Shown here piece after piece: positions 15,229 through 22,261 of a stretch of DNA of 23,410 bases (its first letter is position 1; each line of letters begins with the position of its first letter). The notes under the pieces are model-generated. The model worked only from the letters and a program-made list of their open reading frames with translations. It was not told the DNA's origin and made no database searches. A program made the position numbers and the translations under genes. Origin of the DNA: a virus. The stretch covers positions 1 through 23,410 of the IMG/VR virus record IMGVR_UViG_3300025151_000312; one strand, given 5' to 3'.

Positions 15229-15760
15229 AGTTTACTCCTTTCTCAATTAAATCCGACAAGTCGGGTTGTTTATGGTCAGCAGGTTTAACCAACTTACCAT
15301 CCTCTCTAAAATGACCTTTTTGTACTTTGGTCATATTGTTATGGTGTACTCTTAAAAATGCTTCTGGTAAAAACTTTAACTCCTTATACCGTGAAGCAAA
15401 ACCAAATACAACATATAATAGATCACACATTTCTTTCATAAGTTTTTCTGGATTAACTTTATCAGCATCAATTTCATCAACAAGTTCTTGAAACTCTTCT
15501 TCAATTAATCCTTGACACAAGTCAAGTCTATCAAAGTTTTCCTTACTTACTTCTGTTAAAGAATTACCTCTATTTTGGAGGTGGACTTTATCATATATTG
15601 CTGCATTTGTCAAGCGATTTGTTACTTCATCTTGAAAATTTTCTAAAGAACCTAGATAGTCTGCTTGTAATTCCAAAGGTATCATTCCTCCTGTAGTAAG
15701 TTTATCTGCCACACTCTCATTATGTATATAACCATTTAAATTTTCTGTAAGTGACACCAT
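15218..15760 (-). CDS. MazG-like nucleoside triphosphate pyrophosphohydrolase
   Basis: This is a 180 aa all-alpha NTP-PPase of the MazG/PRA-PH superfamily. The metal-binding motif is E88-E89-x2-E92 (LIEEEFQEL) followed by E110-x2-D113 (KEMCDLLYVVFG). A C-terminal NNMTKVQKGHFREDGKLVKP segment is typical of the phage members. These enzymes hydrolyse (d)NTPs to monophosphates and pyrophosphate, and in marine phages are proposed to tune dNTP pools or ppGpp. The N-terminal 80 residues are extra relative to minimal members. It sits between a DUF3310 gene and the reductase region, fitting nucleotide metabolism. Confidence 0.85.
   Translation of the reverse strand: MVSLTENLNGYIHNESVADKLTTGGMIPLELQADYLGSLENFQDEVTNRLTNAAIYDKVHLQNRGNSLTEVSKENFDRLDLCQGLIEEEFQELVDEIDADKVNPEKLMKEMCDLLYVVFGFASRYKELKFLPEAFLRVHHNNMTKVQKGHFREDGKLVKPADHKQPDLSDLIEKGVNYGS
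15585..15613 (-). promoter_or_regulatory. Candidate internal promoter within the MazG-like gene
   Basis: On the minus strand TTGACA (15613-15608), a 17-base spacer ending TGA, and TAAAGT (15590-15585) repeat the layout of the two intergenic promoters. Because it lies inside coding sequence it may be chance. If used, it would raise expression of the reductase, RMF-like and endonuclease VII-like genes. Confidence 0.4.
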
Positions 15761-15761
15761 A

Positions 15762-16055
15762 TTAACCTTCCTTTCTTGTTGGTTTTCTTCCCCTAGCTTG
15801 ATCTAAAAGATCTTGCACATCTGGAGTATTTTTATAACGATTTAAAGCAACTTCTGATATTAATCTATCTAGATACCACTTAGCTTTTTGTAAATCTTCT
15901 TCAGGCTTACCTTTGTAATTAAAACGCCAAAGGTATTTCATTATATTTCCTTTTAAGTAATCCTTAAAGTTATCTCCTGTAGTTGCTTTAATTGCATCAA
16001 TACACTCTACTCCATGTTGATTGTAGTGTGGAGGGTGATTAACCATATCTTTCAT
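15762..16055 (-). CDS. DUF3310 protein
   Basis: This 97 aa protein has an AGGAG site five bases before its ATG. The family signature is clear: NHPPHYN at residues 6-12, ECIDAI, then FKDYLKGNIMKYLWRFNYKGKPEEDLQKAKWYLDRL. DUF3310 genes are common in phages near nucleotide-metabolism and replication genes. Some have been called nucleotide-kinase-like, but no activity is established. The two-base gap to the MazG-like gene suggests they work or are expressed together. Confidence 0.88.
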   Translation of the reverse strand: MKDMVNHPPHYNQHGVECIDAIKATTGDNFKDYLKGNIMKYLWRFNYKGKPEEDLQKAKWYLDRLISEVALNRYKNTPDVQDLLDQARGRKPTRKEG

Positions 16056-16063
16056 ATTATCTC

Positions 16064-16354
16064 CTAATGCTTTGTTGGTGGTAGTTTAGTATTTAAATAA
16101 ATAACATTTCCCTTTACTTCTATTTCACTAGGTTCTACAGCTTCTTCTACTGCATGACCTATTATATCTTGAACCATTTCCATTACAGCAGAACCAATGT
16201 CCTTTATCATTTCATGCTCTGTACTGTTTTTAACTGATGGTGATGCGAAGTCACCACAAGTTATTTGTATTTCTACACCATCATGAGTAACTAATATCAT
16301 AAGACTACAATCAGGTATATTAGCTATATGATTTATTTTTTGCTTATCTGACAT
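16064..16354 (-). CDS. Hypothetical 96 aa protein
   Basis: The gene starts at an ATG with a GGAG site and overlaps the end of the upstream nuclease gene by 22 bases. The product has a beta-rich N-terminal half (SLMILVTHDGVEIQITCGDF), a long helix with EMVQDIIGHAVEEAVE, and a beta-like C-terminus. There is no signal or membrane segment and no known family is recognised. It is presumably an accessory protein of the replication operon. Confidence 0.7.
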   Translation of the reverse strand: MSDKQKINHIANIPDCSLMILVTHDGVEIQITCGDFASPSVKNSTEHEMIKDIGSAVMEMVQDIIGHAVEEAVEPSEIEVKGNVIYLNTKLPPTKH

Positions 16355-16713
16355 GACATCTCCAAAAAGTCTTTAGCGTAAACAAGTGCTAGTGGTTCTT
16401 TGCGATTAGCTTTGATGATCACTAACGGTTTAGTATTCTTTGTAACATGACTTTCAGCTTGAGACATAATATCATATACAGCAAACTTTGCTCTAGATTT
16501 ACACTCAACAGCCCAAGGCCATTTCTTTCTGGCAAGAGGAGATAAACTAATATCAGGGCCATTCACACCCATCGGAGTAGACTTGACATCATCATCTTCT
16601 ACACCTTTTAGTTTAGATAGTAGTATATCTCTTACCCATTGTTGTAATAACCTTCCTTTATTTTTAGCTGATGCGGGTTTCATATCTGTTAGCCATTTGC
16701 GTATAGTACTCAT
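16333..16713 (-). CDS. Small PD-(D/E)XK nuclease
   Basis: The protein has 126 aa from the ATG at 16713 (CAGGTAAC upstream); a longer frame to 16746 has a weaker start. The nuclease core is visible: K18-G20-R21 helix (NKGRLLQQWVRDIL), D54 in NGPDISL, and E70-C-K72 on the next strand (WAVECKS), followed by a helix with a Gln (SQAESH). That order is the PD-(D/E)XK fold as in Holliday junction resolvases and T7 endonuclease I-like enzymes. It lies directly after the Cas4-like exonuclease, so roles in host DNA breakdown or junction resolution are likely. Confidence 0.8.
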   Translation of the reverse strand: MSTIRKWLTDMKPASAKNKGRLLQQWVRDILLSKLKGVEDDDVKSTPMGVNGPDISLSPLARKKWPWAVECKSRAKFAVYDIMSQAESHVTKNTKPLVIIKANRKEPLALVYAKDFLEMSCQISKK

Positions 16714-17533
16714 AGTTACCTGCTTTAGATACAGGGTTCTTAACATACTTTAAACCCTTCCAACATGAGAACTTATAGTCACAAAATGTACATGGCATCT
16801 GTAGTTTACGATTACCAGTAGATTTCTTATAATAAGTTTCCAAAGTATCATCATAAAGCCTCTCAAAATGAGCCTCTTCAGTAGTTTTAGAGATCTGTAG
16901 TGCTTTTTGTTCAATCAAATCAATGTAGTGATCTTGATCTTCAGGATCAGCCTCAATTACTTTCATTTGACCTGTACCTTTATTAACTACGATCCAACCT
17001 CCTGCTTTTACACCTTCTGCCTTAGCATAGCCAAACAACTGACAGCAATAACCAAAGTCATCTTGCCTTTTTAGTTGTTCGTAGGAAGCAAATCGTTTGT
17101 CATAAGACCATGAACTTGCACTCTTAATATCCCATACACTCTTATCCTCTAATTGTATAACTAAATCCAATTCACCATACATATCACCTGACTTAGTTGG
17201 AAGTTTAACTTTTTTGTTCATATCAGTAATCTTTATACCTGCTGATAACAATAAAGCAACAGCTAGAACTTCAGTCATATCACCATAAGCCATCATGATC
17301 TTGAAGTGATCTGGCTTTGGTGCTTCTTTCCAACCAAGTTTAGATGCCTGTAGCTGACACATAGGTTTACCAATCTGAGACATAGACGGTAAACCATTAC
17401 TACTACCTAGCTTCTTGTAGTTAAACCTAGATAACTTTTCGTTGAACATCTGACTAGCTTCATAGATGACACTACGAGGTATCTCTGGAGTTCCTGCAAG
17501 AAATAGGTCTAGTTTAGATTGAAGATCAGTCAT
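16664..17533 (-). CDS. Cas4/RecB-like exonuclease with Fe-S cysteines
   Basis: This 289 aa PD-(D/E)XK exonuclease has catalytic residues D123 (GELDLVI) and D135-I-K137 (WDIKSAS), with Q165 of motif IV (YCCQLFGYA) following. Cysteines C59, C248, C251 and C257 (CTFCDYKFSCW) match the four-Cys iron-sulfur cluster of Cas4/AddB-type nucleases. Phage members take the place of T7 gp6 exonuclease, degrading DNA ends for recombination and nucleotide recycling. The ATG overlaps the end of the upstream ssDNA-binding candidate (ATGACTGA), with only a weak AAGA site, so translation is probably coupled. Confidence 0.86.
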   Translation of the reverse strand: MTDLQSKLDLFLAGTPEIPRSVIYEASQMFNEKLSRFNYKKLGSSNGLPSMSQIGKPMCQLQASKLGWKEAPKPDHFKIMMAYGDMTEVLAVALLLSAGIKITDMNKKVKLPTKSGDMYGELDLVIQLEDKSVWDIKSASSWSYDKRFASYEQLKRQDDFGYCCQLFGYAKAEGVKAGGWIVVNKGTGQMKVIEADPEDQDHYIDLIEQKALQISKTTEEAHFERLYDDTLETYYKKSTGNRKLQMPCTFCDYKFSCWKGLKYVKNPVSKAGNYEYYTQMANRYETRIS

Positions 17534-18332
17534 CTTCTTGAGCAGGAAGTATGTCTATAAATTCAGAACCAAGATTAATATTTTCTCTCATTCGTTCAAC
17601 TACAGATTCATTTTCCTTTTTGATGACTTCTTGAAATACTGCTAGGTTATCCTTGTCATCTTGACTGATATCAATCTTAGCATCTAGCAAAGGCTTGTAC
17701 TTCAAAACAAACCACTGATTAGATCCTCGCTTCTCAACACCATAAGAGAGTTCTAGATTGTAGTTGAAGTGTTGCCTATTCTGTTTAGCAAGTTCTCCTA
17801 CAACCTTACCAATCTCATAGAAGTTAGATGGGCCAAGACGCATACGGAATGGTACAGGATCAAACTCAACTGGATCAGAACCTGCCTTGACTGCATCAGT
17901 CATGGTCATCATACCAAACAAATGTCTATACAATTTAACCTTACTGGCTCTTGCATAGGCAACTGGGTCTTCTGCCTTTAACTTCTCACGTTGTCTGGAA
18001 GGTATCCAACCACACTTGTTACCACCTTGCCAATCTAACGCTTTGTCACCAAACCTGACAAAGTGCTGAGACATATTAGTATACTCTTCCTCATCACTAT
18101 CGAATACAGAAGTCTGCATAGTAGTAGCAAACACTCGTACCGATACGTTCTTACCGAACACTGTACTGTGATCAGGATGCTCCAATCGTATTGATGGAAC
18201 AGGTACACTAGCCATATCATCCCCAAAGAATGCATCCCTGTTTATAGATGCTCTTGGAATTACTGGCCCTGTATCTTCTGGAACAACAAACAAATCTGTT
18301 GATTCCGTAAAGTCTAATTCGACTAATGACAT
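17526..18332 (-). CDS. Probable single-stranded DNA-binding protein
   Basis: This 268 aa soluble protein has an AGGAG site. It shows a beta-rich central part (residues 50-220, several aromatic strands such as NQWFVLKYKPLL) and ends in an acidic tail (DILPAQEDD). An acidic C-terminal tail on a protein encoded between DNA polymerase and exonuclease is the pattern of T7 gp2.5 and other phage SSBs. The call rests on that context and tail, because no sequence motif proves an OB fold. It has its own promoter directly upstream (18360-18388). An alternative is an unassigned recombination mediator. Confidence 0.6.
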   Translation of the reverse strand: MSLVELDFTESTDLFVVPEDTGPVIPRASINRDAFFGDDMASVPVPSIRLEHPDHSTVFGKNVSVRVFATTMQTSVFDSDEEEYTNMSQHFVRFGDKALDWQGGNKCGWIPSRQREKLKAEDPVAYARASKVKLYRHLFGMMTMTDAVKAGSDPVEFDPVPFRMRLGPSNFYEIGKVVGELAKQNRQHFNYNLELSYGVEKRGSNQWFVLKYKPLLDAKIDISQDDKDNLAVFQEVIKKENESVVERMRENINLGSEFIDILPAQEDD

Positions 18333-18359
18333 ATTATTCTCCTTTCAAAGTAGACTGAT

Positions 18360-18388
18360 TGTATAACACATACTTTCGTAATTGTCAA
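18360..18388 (-). promoter_or_regulatory. Sigma70-type extended -10 promoter before the SSB candidate
   Basis: On the minus strand TTGACA (18388-18383) is followed by a 17-base spacer ending in TGT, then TATACA (18365-18360). The -35 contains the stop codon of the polymerase gene. The -10 lies 27 bases before the ATG of the SSB-like gene, leaving room for a leader of about 20 bases with its AGGAG. It is the best promoter match I found in the window. Confidence 0.7.
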
Positions 18389-20478
18389 GCACAATCTTGC
18401 TGTTCCATCCAGTTTTTTCCAATAGACATTTCAACTTCCAAAGGAATAAATTTATCTAGACCAAATCGCTTTTCAGCTTCATCTTGTGCTTTAACTAAAC
18501 ATATACTGGCAACCTGTTTGACTTCTTCAATCTCATCAGGATGACAATCTACTACAACAGAATCGTGTACCGTATTGATAACTAGGCTTTTTAAATTACG
18601 TTCTCTTAGCTGTTTGTGTAACATAATTACGCCAAGAGGAACTATATCAGCAGTAGCTACCGACTGAACAGGGTAATTGACTATCTGTGTCTTAACAGAT
18701 GCTTTCCCTTGTTTAGTACGATATACATTAGGGAACTTAAACTGCCTACCTGTAGCAGTAGTAATAGTTTCATTTTGAATAGCTTCATCTTGCAGTCTTT
18801 CATGCCAGTTGAATACTCCTGAGTATTTTCCAAAGAACTCTTGGAAGTATACTCTTTGTGCGAATGTACCCTGCGTTCCTCCGTAAAGAGGTCTGAACGT
18901 AGATGCCTTGGCAGCTCCTCTATCTGTTGGTTCACCGTTTTCAGTGAGTACTTTTGCCGTGTAAGAATGGACATCGAACCCCTCCTCTACTTCCTTTTTA
19001 ATTGTCTCATCCTTGGCTAGGATACCTGCTATCCTAAACTCTAGCTGAGAATAATCTACCTCAAGCAACTGTCCATCCTTAAATCTACTCACAAACGCTT
19101 TTCTAACAGGAAATAACTTTCCTTTGGGCATATTCTGTAAATTAGGGTTACTACTACTTAATCTACCTGTAGCAGTAGTACACTGATTAAAGTTGGCATG
19201 AAGTATATTATCTGTACTATTAACCATGTTCTTAAATATTCCTTCTATAAAAGAACTTCTGTATGTATCAATAGCAGATAATCTTATTAGAGAGTTAAGA
19301 AACTTCTTGACTTCTGTATTACTCTGTCCTCTCTCTAGTTCTACGAGTGTATGTTTGTCTGTCTTAAATCCTCCTGCTGATGCCAGAGCAACTGTAGGAT
19401 TAACCTTTAGTCCTGCTATATCTCCTAACTCCTTGTAGATAAAACCAGTACCCTCACACTGCACACACTTAGTTGTATTCTTATATGGTGTACCATCCTT
19501 CTTATATTTCTGTATAACTCCCTTTCCATTACAAAACAAACAGCGTTTAGCTTGGGTCTTGAACGTGGGAATAAAACATTCATCGATACATCTAACGAAA
19601 CCTGACTCCATCATTTTAGGTCTGCGTTTTGGTTTTCCTCTGGCATCTATTCCAATGTTCATAACATCACGCCAAGTCTTTTTGTCTTTTAACTTGTATG
19701 AATAAATAACCTGAGACAACTGCTCTGGTGAACTGAGATTGATTGGTGTGTCACCTACCAGTTTCTTAACTGTACTATTAAGATACTCAGTCAACTCTGC
19801 CTGTTCTACTTGGTAGTCATGGTCAACCTTATGCATCTCAGCAGTATCAATAGCCATACCTGCTCGTTCTATATCAGTGAGGACATCACAGAACTCACAC
19901 ATAAGATCTCGTATTGGTATCAACGACTTGTTAGAGTTCTTCTTGAACAATGCTTCTTGTCTTTCAAATACTTCAGCAGTAGCTACAATATCATAGTAAA
20001 GATAAGTAGTTTGATCTTCTTTAGACATATCACTGTAGTTCAAACCTTGCTTGAATGCATCGGCAAGTGAGTCATCTTTACGAGTAACATCATACTTCTC
20101 TGCTAATGCTTTCAAACTTAACTTATCTCTTATACCTTTGTTAAGTATATACTCGTTAATCATAGTATCAATAATCTTTGATCGACAGTCTATACCTACC
20201 TCACGCAACCAAGCCACATCAAACTTAGCGTTATGGGCAACCACATAAGTAGCATCTTTAAGTACATCTTTAAACATAGCCCAGTCAGTTGAAGATGCAT
20301 CAGCAGTTCTAACTATATATACAGTCTCCTCATCATCCTCGTACATCAAAGATCCATCTAAATTTCTAATAGTATAACCAATAGCAGCTAATGTATTCTC
20401 TTTGTTGTATGGAGAAGGGTCTTTACGATCTCCTCCTAAATCAACTTCTAAGTCTACGATTATTGCATAATCTTTCAT
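18385..20478 (-). CDS. polA: Family A DNA polymerase with 3'-5' exonuclease and zinc-ribbon insertion
   Basis: The phage replicase starts at ATG 20478 behind GCAGGAG and has 697 aa. Numbers here count from a TTG five codons upstream. Exonuclease motifs: D14-x-E16, N88-x2-F91-D92, Y164-x3-D168. Polymerase motif A is D480-YSQLE. Motif B is R525-x3-K529-x3-F533-x3-Y537-G; F533 corresponds to E. coli F762. Motif C is H643-D644-S645, where most relatives have HDE. Between NLSSPEQL (252-259) and the TATGR segment (440-444), residues 318-350 hold two CxxCxGxG units. This thumb position is about where T7 gp5 carries its thioredoxin-binding loop, so a processivity or DNA-contact role is inferred. Confidence 0.95.
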   Translation of the reverse strand: MKDYAIIVDLEVDLGGDRKDPSPYNKENTLAAIGYTIRNLDGSLMYEDDEETVYIVRTADASSTDWAMFKDVLKDATYVVAHNAKFDVAWLREVGIDCRSKIIDTMINEYILNKGIRDKLSLKALAEKYDVTRKDDSLADAFKQGLNYSDMSKEDQTTYLYYDIVATAEVFERQEALFKKNSNKSLIPIRDLMCEFCDVLTDIERAGMAIDTAEMHKVDHDYQVEQAELTEYLNSTVKKLVGDTPINLSSPEQLSQVIYSYKLKDKKTWRDVMNIGIDARGKPKRRPKMMESGFVRCIDECFIPTFKTQAKRCLFCNGKGVIQKYKKDGTPYKNTTKCVQCEGTGFIYKELGDIAGLKVNPTVALASAGGFKTDKHTLVELERGQSNTEVKKFLNSLIRLSAIDTYRSSFIEGIFKNMVNSTDNILHANFNQCTTATGRLSSSNPNLQNMPKGKLFPVRKAFVSRFKDGQLLEVDYSQLEFRIAGILAKDETIKKEVEEGFDVHSYTAKVLTENGEPTDRGAAKASTFRPLYGGTQGTFAQRVYFQEFFGKYSGVFNWHERLQDEAIQNETITTATGRQFKFPNVYRTKQGKASVKTQIVNYPVQSVATADIVPLGVIMLHKQLRERNLKSLVINTVHDSVVVDCHPDEIEEVKQVASICLVKAQDEAEKRFGLDKFIPLEVEMSIGKNWMEQQDCA

Positions 20479-20479
20479 A

Positions 20480-20557
20480 TTATTCTCCTGCAAATAGCAT
20501 TATTAAAACTGTTATAAAACATATTCCTATTATGTATGCGTGATTAAGTAAATCCAT
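20480..20557 (-). CDS. 25-residue single-TM microprotein
   Basis: A tiny frame runs from ATG 20557 to TAA 20480, between the cell wall hydrolase and polymerase genes. GAGGAT lies about six bases upstream. Its stop sits within TAATATG, just before the polymerase ATG, and the polymerase ribosome site is inside its last codons. The product begins MDLLNHAY and then has about 15 hydrophobic residues (IIGICFITVLIMLFAG), a single membrane helix. It may be a small membrane regulator or simply a coupling leader for the polymerase. No family is recognised. Confidence 0.6.
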   Translation of the reverse strand: MDLLNHAYIIGICFITVLIMLFAGE

Positions 20558-20566
20558 TTAATATCC

Positions 20567-20974
20567 TCACTTATAAAATATATGATCACCTATTTGTCTT
20601 ACTCTTATCTTATACTTTGCCCACCAAGGGTTTACCTTTGTGCTATGGTAGTACATAGATCCTTTTACCACATCTTTCAGTCCATGTAAAGTCTTTTCTG
20701 CAACATCTACTGAATTTAAATATGCAGTCATATCTTTAGGTCTGTCACTTAATCCATCACAGTACCAACTGAACTGGCATCTATGTCTAATAGGATAATT
20801 AATAGACCATGAGTATGTTGGGCCTTGCATTACCACTTCACAGATACTGTTAGGATATTTTTTACTCTTTACTCTTTCCATTACCACTTGAGCTACAGCT
20901 ACCTGACCTTCTATCGGTTGATCTCTAGCTTCATGATATATATTAAGTGCTAAACAAGCTAATCCTTCAAGCAT
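20567..20974 (-). CDS. SleB-type cell wall hydrolase
   Basis: This 135 aa enzyme starts behind a perfect AGGAGG. The fold of Hydrolase_2/SleB lytic enzymes is clear: NIYHEARDQP with the likely catalytic E15, QVAVAQVVMERVK, CQFSWYCDG around residues 66-74, and YYH...NPWW near 108-118. Family members cleave peptidoglycan or cortex glycan strands. There is no signal peptide. Its place among replication genes, away from the GH24 lysozyme, is notable. It may be a second endolysin, a virion-borne hydrolase or a helper for lysis. It is expressed from its own promoter region at 21017-21045. Confidence 0.88.
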   Translation of the reverse strand: MLEGLACLALNIYHEARDQPIEGQVAVAQVVMERVKSKKYPNSICEVVMQGPTYSWSINYPIRHRCQFSWYCDGLSDRPKDMTAYLNSVDVAEKTLHGLKDVVKGSMYYHSTKVNPWWAKYKIRVRQIGDHIFYK

Positions 20975-20993
20975 ATTATACCTCCTAGATAGT

Positions 20994-21015
20994 GTATCCC
21001 CCCGAAGGGGAATAC
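20994..21015 (-). promoter_or_regulatory. TTCG-loop hairpin before the cell wall hydrolase
   Basis: On the minus strand GTATTCCCC and GGGGGGATAC flank a TTCG tetraloop, with one bulged G and a wobble pair. UUCG loops closed by C-G are unusually stable in RNA. No T-run follows, so it is not a standard terminator. It lies between the candidate promoter and the AGGAGG of the hydrolase gene and could protect or process a transcript coming from the helicase genes. Confidence 0.5.
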
Positions 21016-21016
21016 T

Positions 21017-21045
21017 TCAATATCACATAATAATCAGTTTGTCAA
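21017..21045 (-). promoter_or_regulatory. Extended -10 promoter before the cell wall hydrolase
   Basis: On the minus strand TTGACA (21045-21040), a 17-base spacer ending TGA, and TATTGA (21022-21017) lie in the 75-base gap after the helicase gene. The -10 hexamer is a weak match, but the TGN extension and perfect -35 compensate. It would start a transcript about 35 bases before the hydrolase ATG. Confidence 0.55.
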
Positions 21046-21049
21046 GTTA

Positions 21050-22261
21050 TTAATCAATATATCTAGATATTTCTGGTTTAATCACAGTAGTACAAGTACC
21101 ATGCTTACCACCTAGCTTATTCTTACTGACATAGATATGCCTGAGTCCGTTGTCTGAACCACCTTCCTCAGTCTCTTTACCTATACCAATAATAAGATCT
21201 GCTTCAGCAGCTTTACCTACCCTTGCTCCTGCCATTTGAGTGAAGCGTAGCACAGTTCTGCCATCTGCTTCAGCATTAGCCTGAGACACACCAATGATTG
21301 CACACTGATGCTTCTTGGATAATGTCCTAGCAGTACGATAGATCTCACCCAAACGTATATCGTCCCTAGCATGAGTACCTCCGACTTGCATCTTGTCTAG
21401 CTGATCAATGCCTAATACATCAGGCTTGTGCTTTGCCAGTAACTGATCCAGTTCCTCCATCGAGGACACCTCATCAGTGTTCAAGAACACACACTGACTA
21501 GAGTATACATCCCATTGATTGTGTGCAGTAATAGTATCATTAGCAATCTCTTTGTCAGTCATGCCAGTGAACGAACTAACTGCTCTCAATGCAGTACGCT
21601 CAACAGGTTCCTCATTACCTAGTATCATTACCTTTGCACCTTGGTTCAAAAAACCATCTGGCCCAAACAATGTAGATATCAGGAACGCAGTTTTGCCAGT
21701 TTCGACAAGAGCAAAGACAGCAGAGAAGGTCGAGGGGCCAATACCTGCACAGATTTCTTTGAGTCCTTTGAGGTTCCATTTGTATTTGGATACATCTTTA
21801 GTAGAGTGGAGTAAAGATGCCACGTCATGTTTAATCTCCTGTATAGTTTCCTTGGGCATGAAGTTCTGTTCATACTTACCCAATAACTCATTAACCTTGG
21901 TCAGGTCATTCACCTTATTGTCCATCATCTTGATACCAAGATCAGCTAACTGTCTACCAAAGTAAACTTTAAACTGATCTCTGAGAACATCTTCTGCAAC
22001 ATCCTCACCAATATCATTAGACAATGTTCTGGTCAGCATCATCATAGCTTGTTTCTGGCTACTTGTCATAGTCCTAAACTCACTAAACAATACCTGTTCT
22101 ACTTCGGCAGGAGTTAAGTCACGCCCATATCTTGCATGACCTAACTCAATGCTACGCCAGATCTTCTTGGCTTCATTCTCAAAGAAGTCCATTGCGATCA
22201 AGTGTCTGTTCTTCTCATAGAAGTTATGAGATAGAAATAGTCCTAATAAATCATTAGACAT
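21050..22261 (-). CDS. DnaB/RepA-like replicative helicase
   Basis: The protein has 403 aa from the ATG at 22261 (AAAGGA upstream, eight-base overlap with the methyltransferase gene); a longer frame to 22318 lacks a good site. The N-terminal 130 residues are helical, like the DnaB N-domain. The RecA-type core shows Walker A ALVETGKT (184-191, with Ala for the first Gly), GNEE with E218, Walker B VLGID ending at D286, and VSQAN with Q327. It would unwind DNA as a hexamer. Primase is encoded separately upstream, so the T7-style fused primase-helicase is split here. Confidence 0.88.
   Translation of the reverse strand: MSNDLLGLFLSHNFYEKNRHLIAMDFFENEAKKIWRSIELGHARYGRDLTPAEVEQVLFSEFRTMTSSQKQAMMMLTRTLSNDIGEDVAEDVLRDQFKVYFGRQLADLGIKMMDNKVNDLTKVNELLGKYEQNFMPKETIQEIKHDVASLLHSTKDVSKYKWNLKGLKEICAGIGPSTFSAVFALVETGKTAFLISTLFGPDGFLNQGAKVMILGNEEPVERTALRAVSSFTGMTDKEIANDTITAHNQWDVYSSQCVFLNTDEVSSMEELDQLLAKHKPDVLGIDQLDKMQVGGTHARDDIRLGEIYRTARTLSKKHQCAIIGVSQANAEADGRTVLRFTQMAGARVGKAAEADLIIGIGKETEEGGSDNGLRHIYVSKNKLGGKHGTCTTVIKPEISRYID

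Noticed and set aside
18681-18974. Minus-strand 97 aa frame inside the polymerase gene
   Set aside because: It is a +1 frame shadow over polymerase motif B, and the main frame keeps all conserved residues there.
19428-19547. A separate DnaJ or chaperone gene
   Set aside because: The CxxCxGxG units are in frame within the polymerase, with polymerase motifs on both sides and no J-domain.
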